Source: Stephanodiscus triporus
Lineage: Eukaryota; Bacillariophyta; Thalassiosirophyceae; Thalassiosirales; Thalassiosiraceae
DNA: 17,369 nt
Assembly: GCA_036939755.1 (NCBI GenBank)
Contig: JALLAZ010000312.1
Coordinates: 1-17,369 of the forward strand
Direction: 5' to 3'
Below are positions 9,965 to 17,369 of the stretch, in pieces (position 1 is the first letter of the stretch; every line of letters begins with the position of its first letter). The position numbers and the translations under genes were made by a program. Below the pieces are notes generated by a model. That model was not told the DNA's origin. It ran no database searches and saw only the letters and a program-made list of their open reading frames with translations.

Positions 9965-11999
9965 ATGACCGACGACCGCCGCTCCCGATCCCGCTCGCGT
10001 TCCCGCTCCCCCGATCCTCCGGGCGTCGGGGGAGGAGGAGGAGACGACGACGTCGTGCCCCCGTCCAGCGGTCACGACGACGAGAGGGCCGATAACGGCG
10101 GAGGGGGGGGAGGGGGGGGCGGAGGTCACGAGGACGACCCGAATCAGGTCAAGCTTTACATCGGCAACCTCGACTACGGTGAGTGATGGGAAGATGTTTG
10201 TATTATTATATCTCTCGATGGGATCCCCCCGTCCCGGTGTGTCCGCCTCGCCTCTCCTCTTTGTGTCCGTCTCGCCTCTCATCTTCGTCATTTCGTCGTT
10301 ATTTTCCGCTCATCCTCCCTCCCACCCTCCTTGCCCCGTTACTACCAAAATAAAAATGACCAAAATAAATGAATAATTCAAATCAAAAAAGCCACCGACG
10401 AAGTTCGCCTACGCGAGACGTTCGGCGCCTTCGGAGAGGTGACCGACGTCTTCCTCCCCATGGAGCGCGGCACGAACCGCCCCCGCGGCTTTGGCTTCGT
10501 CACCTTCGCGGACAGGGCATCCGCCGAGGACGCGATAAGCAAGATGGACCAGAGCCAGCTCGACGGACGCACGCTCAGGGTCAACGAGTCGAAGCCGCGG
10601 GGGGAGGGACCTGCCGATTTCGGCAGGAACGGCGGAGGCGGAGGCGGGGGGTTCAACGGCGGCGGGGGGGGAGGAGGAGGATATGGCGGTGGGGGCATGG
10701 GAGGACCGGGGGGGGGCAAGCAGGGACTCGGACCCGGAGGCTACGGCACCTTCAACCCCCAGGGACGGGACGAGGTCAAGCTGTACGTGGGCAACCTCTC
10801 GTTTGAGACGACCGAGGATTCCGTCCGCGGCATGTTCGAGCAGTTCGGCGTCGTTACGGACTGCTTCCTGCCCACCGACAGGGATTCCGGGAGGGTGCGC
10901 GGGTTCGCGTTCGTCACCATGCCCGCGAAGGAGGCCGAGCAGGCGTGCAACAAGGTCAACGGGATGGAGTTGGACGGCAGGACGCTCAGGGTCAACGAGG
11001 CCCAGCCCAAGGGTGAGTATGAAAATATTATTATTCGAGGGGGAAAGGGATATAATGTTACGATGCGCTTTTTATTGGGTGGAGGGGCGCCGCGAGTGGA
11101 GGGCTTTGTTGTTTTCGCTCGTGCCTAACATTCCTCACATTTTTTTTTGTCTTCCACCCACCCTCTCTCGCCTTGCCCATCCTTAAATCCTCCATGACGA
11201 ATCTCTGCTGCAAAACGCTTGGTGAATAAAATTCACCCCCTTTTCTTCTCGAAACCCCCTCGAACGCCCGTAAAACGCCGCCCTCTAATCCCCCCCCCCC
11301 CCCCCCTTATTTCCTCTCTTGCCGAAAAAAAGGCTTCGGTCCAGGCGGCGGCGGTGGCGGGCGCGGTGGCGGCGGACGCGGCGGCGGGGACTGGGATCGC
11401 GGCTCCGCCGGGGGCTACGGCGGCGGCGGACGCGGCGGCTACGACGACGGGCGCGGCGGTGGAGGCGGATGGGGAGGTGGCGGCGGGGGCGGCTACGGCG
11501 GCGGACGCGACGACTACGGAGGCGGACGCGGCGGCGGGGGCTACGGCGGCGACTCCCGCGGAGGGGGGGGGTACGGCGGCGACGGACGCGGCGGCGGGGG
11601 GTACGGCGGAGGCGGCGGAAGGGGGGGATACGACGACGGACGCGGCGGCGGGGGGTACGGCGGCGGTTACGGTCAGTCCATGATTCCTTTTTGTCGCACG
11701 CGCCGACACCTTTTGTTGTTGTTTTTTTTATGAGAGATGCGCTGACAATTTACAAGACGCGACGAAAACTGCAGGTGGCGGATACGGCGGCAGGGGCGGC
11801 GGTCAGTAGTTTGCACCCTTTTTTTCGTATTTCAATCGTTTCGTACATTATACTGTCTTCTGACCATGTATAAGATGCCAAATCCGCAGGCGGATACGAC
11901 GATTACGGCGCCCGCGGTGGCGGCGGCGGGGGAGGATACGGAGGGGGATACAACGACGGCTATTCTGGCGGCGGCGGTGGCTACGGAGGCGGATATTAA
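9965..11999 (+). CDS. two-RRM, RGG-box RNA-binding protein (436 aa, five exons)
   Basis: Exons are 9965-10178, 10392-11012, 11333-11671, 11775-11801 and 11890-11999. Introns are 213, 320, 103 and 88 nt, all GT-AG and all phase 1. The protein starts with an RS-dipeptide stretch ([11 protein letters not shown]) and a Gly/Asp-rich linker. RRM1 covers about 62-137 (RNP2 LYIGNL at 65-70, RNP1 RGFGFVTF at 103-110), followed by a Gly-rich linker. RRM2 covers about 200-278 ([15 protein letters not shown]). The tail from 279 to 436 is made of RGG, GGY and DDGRGG units. Two RRMs plus an RGG box is the plan of nucleolin, hnRNP A/B and plant glycine-rich proteins. It probably binds pre-mRNA or pre-rRNA in the nucleus, and its arginines would be targets of protein arginine methylation (family knowledge). 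Intron 1 splits RRM1 after the RNP2 motif. The tail frame has no Met, so it is found only by splicing onto RRM2. The exact in vivo partner is unknown. Confidence 0.9.
11290..11306. repeat. C17 homopolymer in an intron
   Basis: A run of 17 C lies in the second intron of the RNA-binding protein gene, 26 bases before the acceptor AG at 11331-11332. It sits where the polypyrimidine tract would be. Run length is error-prone in sequencing and also likely to vary in vivo. The opposite strand is a G run able to form quadruplex-like structures. Confidence 0.95.
11524..11663 (+). repeat. in-frame GC-rich minisatellite coding for RGG units
   Basis: The core GGACGCGGCGGCGGGG recurs at 11524, 11584 and 11638. 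The last two copies are followed by the same GGTACGGCGG and lie 54 bases (18 codons) apart. All copies are in the frame of the glycine-rich tail, so gain or loss of a unit would change tail length without shifting frame. Confidence 0.8.
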
Positions 12000-13284
12000 C
12001 TATATTAGCAGCATATTTCAGGGTGAGTTTTCGCAAGCGACGAAATTCGAGGTTGTGTGTTTAGAGGAGGGTACACTGAGAAAGTTCCGAAGAGAAGGCC
12101 GTACACGAAGATCGTTCCCAGAGAGAGGGTCAGGACTAAGTTCTCCTACCGCTTCATGAGATTTGCGTCTACATGTTCAATTACCGATAGATTTAATCTT
12201 CATCGGCGCCGTGAAATATTTCTGCACAAGACCAGAAACGATTCTGAATCAGTGACGCGATTTCGAAGTGTTCCTGTCAGCCCCCTCAGGTCTATGTGAA
12301 TCTCGTTCGTCTGATAAGTTTGTTTATCGGTGGTTTCCCGAAGATAACATTGATGTCCTAGAATGTGTCCCATTGAATGCCCTTCGAAGATTGACTGTGG
12401 TCTGATTGGTTCGTATACACATGACTACCACAACCTGAAGTTGGCAGTGCCCCGTTCTTGAAAGTGCCCATCGCTCTATGGAAGAATTTTCGCATGTCTG
12501 TGTGATAATCCCTGATGCTTCAACCGAAGGTGGCATATGAAAACCCCAGGATGTAGAAGGTGCACTGAATCATAAGTATCCTTCTGAGCCACGATACGAG
12601 TTGTTGACGCCTTGTATGTCTGATCTGCTGTCTTTTTGTCTTGAAGATTCGTATGAGTGCTGAATTTGGTGTACCCCTGTCTATGAGATATTATGCCAAG
12701 CCGCAGATGTCCGTGAAGGAGTCTCATGTAAGAAGGTCCTTGTGATTTTCAGTTTTGCCAGATGTGGGTTTACCTGCGTGGTGAAAATGGCTGTGTTAGT
12801 CATGACCTGTCTATTTGGCTCGTTACTGAGACAGTGCTCCTTGCCAAGCGACCCCAGGCAGATCAAGATCAAGGATCTTTGTTACTTTCTCAATGCCCTC
12901 CTCACACCTGCTGCAAGCCTATTTTATGGTCCATCCTTACATATCCTCTCCTTTCCTTATTTTTAGTGAAACAGGCGCAAAACCTCTTTTCGCTGGAGGT
13001 GTGTGCTATTTGCACGTCCTTGTCGTTTTGAGACAAGTCAGCCCATTAAGAGTTCGAAGATATGCATCAAGATCATGAGTAGATTTTTTCAGTAGGAAAT
13101 CAGTAGTCTCCTTCGGGGTTCAATGAATGAGTGATAATGATAAAAAATTGGGGTTCATACAACATAGAATGGGGATTCTTTTCGTGTGGATTTGACAGTT
13201 TTTGAACTTGAATAGGCTGCTTTCGTTCCGTTATGCTTTACATGAGGCGAAGAACCCGGTTTCTGAATGCAGACCGAGCTTCTG
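12000..13284. other. gene-poor region, no supported gene
   Basis: About 1.3 kb follow the stop of the RNA-binding protein gene. A GGTGAGTT donor-like site about 20 bases after the stop could start a 3' UTR intron. Beyond that I see only short frames: minus-strand frames at 12476-12727 and 12681-12872, and overlapping plus-strand frames at 12742-12966 and 12762-13031. None carries a domain I recognise. Base composition is close to even, unlike the GC-rich genes on both sides. A decayed mobile element is possible, but I found no terminal repeats and no reverse transcriptase or transposase motif. Confidence 0.4.
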
Positions 13285-13737
13285 TCACTGACATAATATA
13301 TGGTCCATCCTGCAACGTCGATGTATGAGCATGGTTGCACGTTGGTCCTTGTTCAGTCGCATGCATTCGAGATTTGCAGAGAATTCTTCTGAGGCTGCCA
13401 CACCCTTGGCTTCGTGAATAGTCGATGCGCTGCCAGCTTTATTCTGCACCATCAGTTGATCATGCTGATTCCACACAAGCGCAGTCATCTTCTGAGAAAT
13501 ATGCTCCTTGCGGAGATCAGTCCTTATCACCGATCGTCTCATGGATAACATGCTTTGGGTAGCTTGTGAAATTGGGGATCTCCTAGTCGTAACAGCCGGG
13601 ACTGTAGGCGGCGACATCTTGGCATCCATGAAGCGCCCTAAACAACCGACCATGGCAATCTCTCCGCTCATTGGCGCTCTGCCAATGAAGAGACTCCAAC
13701 GAGAGACTTGCATCAATTGTTTGGTCTCTCTTCTCAT
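13285..13737 (-). CDS. hypothetical Met-rich basic protein (150 aa), doubtful
   Basis: A 150-codon frame runs from ATG at 13737 to TGA. It encodes a basic protein without membrane segments and with about 13 Met, including the segments MRRETKQLMQVSRWSLFIGR at the start and MRRSVIRTDLRKEHIS in the middle. I recognise no family. The length is above what is typical by chance, but a plus-strand frame (13508-13789) overlaps it, so coding status is open. A second minus-strand frame (13155-13340) overlaps its 3' end one frame over. A frameshifted or spliced gene, or the remnant of a mobile element, is therefore possible. It lies tail-to-tail with the RNA-binding protein gene and upstream of nothing it clearly belongs with. 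Confidence 0.3.
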   Translation of the reverse strand: MRRETKQLMQVSRWSLFIGRAPMSGEIAMVGCLGRFMDAKMSPPTVPAVTTRRSPISQATQSMLSMRRSVIRTDLRKEHISQKMTALVWNQHDQLMVQNKAGSASTIHEAKGVAASEEFSANLECMRLNKDQRATMLIHRRCRMDHILCQ

Positions 13738-13954
13738 GTCCCCTATTAGTGAGCATACTGTGAATCAATTGATGCTATTGAGGGAGTGAACACGTACCAT
13801 GAACATGCATTGCTGATCCAAGTTTGATTAGGAAAATGAAGTAGCTTGTTGGTCTACATATAGCAATAAGAAGACAAAACCGGCAGTGATAGGGTTACTC
13901 TAGCTCTTTTGCCACACACGCAAATCAAAGTATCACGATGACGAATCACATTCA

Positions 13955-15247
13955 TCAACGAATGCGTTCCACCGCCCTCAGCCTTGCCGTCCTCGAGCGT
14001 CCGTTGCTCTTCACCTCCTCCGGCGTCGGACGCAATCCGTCGTCCACGGGCGTGAGCAGCTCGAATCGTCCTGTATCGACCATGCGGGCCATGCCCTGCC
14101 TTACCAATCTGTCCTCGCCGGGATGGAACGCTATCGCGACAAGACGTCCGCCGATGTCCAAACAACACCGCGGCGCGAGCATTGATTCGAAGAACGACTC
14201 AATGTGCCAGAGTTCGTCATTAACTGCGATTCGCAACGCTTGGAAGCATCTCATGACGTGGTTCGGATGGCGGGGCCTGCGCTCCTCGTACTTGAAAAGG
14301 AGTTTGTCCGTCTTTCGTTTTGATGGCAGCAGCATCCTGCCGGGGGTCGACGGCGGACGCCATATGGAGCGGTATCGCTCGAAATCGTTATCGTTCCCCC
14401 GTTTCTTCCTCATAACGTTGTCATCGTCATCGTCGTCCATTGAGGCGGCGCCAACGATCGTAGATGCAACGATACCCTCGACCACATCCTCGATGACGTA
14501 CCGCAATTCGAGCGTGGAACGAATTTCTCCCTTTCCCCGGGGTAAGGATTCCCTCCACCGGACGATGCCCGCGGCGATCTCGACAGCATACGGCTCGTCG
14601 GCGTATTTCTCAAATATACTCGACAGTTGGGATGCCGACCACCCGTTCACTATATCTCCCGCCTCGATGGCCCTCCTCGTCGTCGTCGTCGTCGTGGAGT
14701 CGTTGTCGTCCCTCGAATAATGACGGGGAGAAGAATACGATGACGACGCATCGAACCTCATATCCAACGGACCACGCTTCCTGAACGTGAATCCGCGTTC
14801 GTCGTCGTCGATCTGGTCCGAATTCATCCCTAGATCGATTAGCACCCCGTCGACGACGGACGGGAACGAATGCCTTTTCAGGAGTTCGGGCGACACGTCG
14901 GCGAAGGATCCTCGGTGGAATGCCACGCGCGATAACGACGACGACGACTCGATCTCGAGGCGCCTCCTCGCCTTCTTGAGCGCAGATCCGTCCCTGTCGA
15001 TCCCGAGCACGCGGACGTCGACGACGTCGTCCTCCTCCTTCCCCGCCCCCGCGGCGGTTAGGATCGACGAGGTGTGTCCGCCAAGTCCCATCGTCCCGTC
15101 GATCAGCCATCGATGTCGTCGTCCGTTGTCGGGGAGCCACAGGCGGAGCACCGCGTCGCGCATCACCGGGGTGTGGAGCGAGGCCAGGCCGCCGGTGGCG
15201 ATGGCGGCGGCATTCGTCGACGTTCCCGTACGTCCGATGACTACTCC

Positions 15248-15281
<34 letters not shown>

Positions 15282-15442
15282 CGATAAGACGACCTCGCGA
15301 CGGACAAGACGACCGACTCGCCGTCCACGACGGTGCGGCGATGGGTCGGAAGACCGCTCGCGGAGACGTCGGCGATGACGAAGTTGGCAACGACGACGAC
15401 GCGCGGGGACGAGCGAAGTAGCGAGGCCCGGAGTCGATTCAT
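13955..15442 (-). CDS. rsmH: RsmH/MraW-type 16S rRNA (cytosine-N4) methyltransferase, organellar
   Basis: An uninterrupted frame of 495 residues. The core motifs of the RsmH family are in order: LHTPVM at 89-94, the SAM-binding loop DGTMGLGGH at 115-123, GIDRD at 147-151, DGVLIDLGMNSDQID at 198-212, ERGFTFRKRGPLDMRFD at 215-231, FQALRIAVNDEL at 400-411, FHPGEDRLVR at 439-448 and RSRTARLRAVERI near the end. Family enzymes add the N4-methyl group to C1402 of the small-subunit rRNA at the ribosomal P site. The usual length is about 310 residues. The extra length is a Ser/Arg-rich presequence of about 85 residues with 11 consecutive Ser, a Ser/Thr insert at about 232-258 and a charged insert at about 333-390. 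The presequence is poor in acidic residues and suits import into plastid or mitochondrion (inference); which one cannot be told from the sequence. No intron is needed. The start at 15442 is the first in-frame Met before the presequence. Confidence 0.93.
15248..15280. repeat. (CGA)11 trinucleotide repeat coding for poly-Ser
   Basis: A perfect 33-nt trinucleotide run reads as eleven TCG Ser codons on the minus strand, at residues about 55-65 of the RsmH presequence. It lies in the part that would be removed after import, where length variation should be tolerated. Confidence 0.97.
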
Positions 15443-15591
15443 GATTTGGGGGGAGAGGCCGCAATAATTATTAACTGACGTGCAATAAACGGGGGGGGGT
15501 CACAGCCCGGCCCCCTGAATACTCAGAACCAAAAAAACGTCCTAGGTACGATACTAGATAGGCAGTAGTGGTCGTGGTCTTTCTTATGTTG

Positions 15592-15659
15592 TTGCCTTGC
15601 TCTTGCCCTTGCCCGTGATCGATCTTGCCATTGCTCTTGCCTTGCCCTTGCTCTTGCTC
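15592..15659 (+). repeat. degenerate CTTGCC/CTTGCT hexamer repeat
   Basis: The tract is built from units such as TTGCCTTGCTCTTGCCCTTG, repeated with small changes and interrupted by a GATCGATC patch near 15618-15624. It lies about 130-195 bases upstream of the peroxidase start codon. It could be a promoter element array or part of the 5' UTR. Confidence 0.8.
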
Positions 15660-15682
15660 CCTCTCTCGCGAGCAAGAGCAAG
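15647..15682. repeat. 13-bp perfect inverted repeat (hairpin)
   Basis: Arm 15647-15659 (CTTGCTCTTGCTC) is the exact reverse complement of arm 15670-15682 (GAGCAAGAGCAAG), with a 10-nt loop. The left arm belongs to the TTGC repeat tract, so the right arm looks like an inverted copy of the end of that tract. If transcribed it would form a stable stem in the 5' UTR of the peroxidase mRNA. Confidence 0.92.
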
Positions 15683-15787
15683 AGCCAAGACCTCAAAAAT
15701 CAAAACCCAGGAGAGCCCCTCTCAAACATGATCTGGAATCCTCATAACTTTCAGTTGTATTTGCTCGAGGCTACGCTCATCAATACA

Positions 15788-17369
15788 ATGAAGTCGGTAA
15801 TCATAACATTTTCCATCATCGCAGCTACCGTTGGCGGCGTATTCGCAAAACACTATGACGCAAACTACGATATCGGGCCGGAACACCGAAAGTTACAAAC
15901 TGATAGGTCATTCACCGTAGACATGTATGACTCCATCGAAGAAGATATTGCAACATTGACAAGAAGTATCGAAGATGAAGAAGCTCGTACCCACTTCTTA
16001 GGAGGAATCGTCAGACTTGCTGCGCATGACTTTATGGATTTTGACCCAAGCAGCTTCGCACCCATGGGATCAGATGGCTGTTTTGACCCAGATCACCCGA
16101 ATAACAATGGTTTGGACGAAATTTGGTGCGACGATTGCCCCTATACTCTGCTGCATCAAACAAAGTATTCCCACATCTCAAGAGCGGATTTTTGGGTGGT
16201 AAGCGCAAACGCTGTCATTTATCAAACTTCGGTAGACAATGCCCTGGACATGAGGGAAACATTTCTATGGGGAAGGAAAGACAGAGATTCGTGCATGGGA
16301 TCTGGCCAGCGTCTTCCCGGGGAATCGGGATGCAAACAGATCGAAGCAAAATTTTTGACGAGGATGGGTTTAAGTTGGAGAGAAGCGGTCGCATTGCTAG
16401 GCGCGCACACCATTGGCAGAGGAAACAGAGACGTGAGCTCATTGTGCATTCGACATGATTTTTCTACGTGTGTTGATTTAATTACTGCATTCTATTCGTC
16501 GACACAATCTAGATTTCAGGCCATCATGGTACCTGGAAAGACAGCAATCAAGATGCTCAGGTAAGATAGGCTATTCGCCGGGAAGAATAAAGTTAAGAGC
16601 AAACAAACGCGTGCGTCACTGACATTATTTATATTGATTCCACTTTTGAATCCGAAGGTGTTCGACAAGCAATATTTTGTAGAACTGACTGAAAATGCCT
16701 GGTGGATGAGAAATGTCGGTGGTCCTCAAGATTGGACGACTGGAAGGAGTGGCGATCAGATGATGCTAAATACTGATATTTGCCTTGTGTATGACATCGA
16801 CGAAAACGTAGGCACTGGTACTCCTTGTTGCACTATAGTCGATAGAACTTTCCCTGACGGCGAAAACCAATGCCTCGAACAAGAGGCAGCAAGCCGCAGA
16901 TGCTCAAGATATTCACAAGATGATCCCAGGAGAGCTGCTAGGAATGCAGTGATAGAATATGGTGGCGGCGATGACAACAGTCGCTTTTACAGCGCTTTTA
17001 AGACCGCATGGACAAAAGCTACCAATCTTGGCCATAACAACTTGTTTCCTTTGGAATTGCCTTGTGATTCAGAACCGATTACCATTCAAGCTGAGCTCTA
17101 TGCGGACATGTTTGGTGTAATTCGCGAAATTACCACCGATGTGGACGGCGGCGAGAATGTTGGCGACATTCAAACAGGCGATTGGATGTACTGGCCTCCG
17201 GTGACGATCCCGATCACGGGGACGTACAAGGTGTCGTACCGCGTCGCCGCCCTTAACAGCGGTGGCAGTTTGCAGCTCGAGAGGGCAGGTGGTTCTGTGG
17301 TATATGGAGAGATGAGTATTCCAGCGACGGGCGGTTATCAAACCTGGACGACGATCTCACACATCGTGA
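15788..17369 (+). CDS. secreted heme peroxidase with C-terminal CBM6-like domain (3' partial)
   Basis: Exons are 15788-16432, 16513-16560 and 16658 to the window end. Introns are 80 and 97 nt, GT-AG, both phase 0. The reading continues past the edge, with 468 residues visible. Residues 1-20 are a signal peptide ending VGGVFA. The plant/fungal peroxidase fold follows: distal Arg76 and His80 in VRLAAHDF, calcium-site-like GSDGC with HPNNNGL at 95-109, WGRKD near 161, and the proximal heme ligand His207 in LLGAHTIGRG. The 48-nt exon 2 supplies ISGHHGTWKDSNQDAQ, leading into VFDKQYF. Several Cys pairs fit an extracellular protein. From about residue 372 the sequence turns into a beta-rich segment (AELYADMFGV, GDWMYWPPVTIPITGTYKV, LQLERAGG) typical of CBM6, which in known proteins binds beta-glucans or xylan. 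Such a protein would oxidise substrates with H2O2 at the cell wall or outside the cell (inference). The start at 15788 was preferred to 15728 because it places the signal peptide at the N-terminus. Confidence 0.88.

Larger units (their letters stand above)
15443..15787. promoter_or_regulatory. divergent promoter region between rsmH and the peroxidase gene
   Basis: About 345 bases separate two start codons that point away from each other, so both promoters must be here or overlap the genes. The left part has a 9-nt G run near 15491. The right part is a pyrimidine-rich TTGC-repeat tract ending in a long hairpin. An in-frame ATG at 15728 precedes the chosen peroxidase start. No TATA box is obvious. 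Confidence 0.5.

Noticed and set aside
11219..11873. Long Ala/Thr-rich and Arg-rich plus-strand frames (11219-11683, 11319-11873) and a minus-strand Ala/Val-rich frame (11233-11709)
   Set aside because: All are shadow frames of the GC-rich RGG repeat. The Gly-rich frame joins cleanly to RRM2 by splicing and gives known RGG/GGY chemistry.
13508..13789. Plus-strand frame of 93 codons opposite the Met-rich ORF
   Set aside because: It is shorter than the overlapping minus-strand frame and has no recognisable domain; kept only as a reason for doubt about that ORF.
13998..14720. Long plus-strand frame opposite rsmH
   Set aside because: A shadow of the rsmH coding strand, whose motifs are unmistakable.
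15728..15787. Upstream in-frame ATG for the peroxidase
   Set aside because: It would bury the clear signal peptide behind 20 residues; the ATG at 15788 puts the signal peptide first.
16433..16564. Read-through of the peroxidase frame to a stop at 16562-16564
   Set aside because: This is intron 1 being read. Splicing restores the conserved SGHHGTW segment and continues the peroxidase fold.
1..17369. tRNA, rRNA, CRISPR arrays, insertion sequences and bacterial-type operons
   Set aside because: None was seen on a read of both strands. Spliced genes with separate promoters point to a eukaryotic nuclear genome.

Overview
The window is nuclear DNA of a single-celled eukaryote, most likely a diatom or close stramenopile (inference). 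The genes are separate and closely packed on both strands. Four of the five main genes are intact and one runs off the right edge. Four of the five carry GT-AG introns, most only 75-125 nt long. The protein types also fit: a long kinesin-light-chain-type TPR protein, a secreted heme peroxidase with a carbohydrate-binding module, and a bacterial-type rRNA methyltransferase with an organelle-like presequence.

Layout from left to right. (1) 386-6911, plus strand: a five-exon gene for a protein of about 2067 residues, with an N-terminal PUB-like domain, an acidic linker, an unassigned middle region and about 25 TPRs. (2) 7340-9060, minus strand: a four-exon gene, including a 34-nt micro-exon, for a 415-residue type II membrane protein that looks like a Golgi glycosyltransferase. 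(3) 9965-11999, plus strand: a five-exon gene for a 436-residue RNA-binding protein with an RS-rich start, two RRMs and an RGG/GGY tail; all its introns are phase 1 and one exon is 27 nt. (4) 12000-13954: a stretch of almost 2 kb with no recognised gene, apart from a 150-codon Met-rich ORF on the minus strand of uncertain status. (5) 13955-15442, minus strand: an intronless RsmH/MraW (16S rRNA m4C methyltransferase) homologue of 495 residues with a long presequence and two inserts. (6) 15788 to the window end, plus strand: a secreted heme peroxidase with a 48-nt micro-exon and a C-terminal CBM6-like domain, cut off by the window edge.

The genes do not form a pathway; they are independent transcription units arranged convergently and divergently. 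I rebuilt exon structures by hand from splice consensus, reading frame and protein motifs. All joins are in frame, but no transcript data were available. The strongest leads for new biology are the PUB-TPR fusion, the peroxidase-CBM6 fusion and the modular phase-1 RGG exons.
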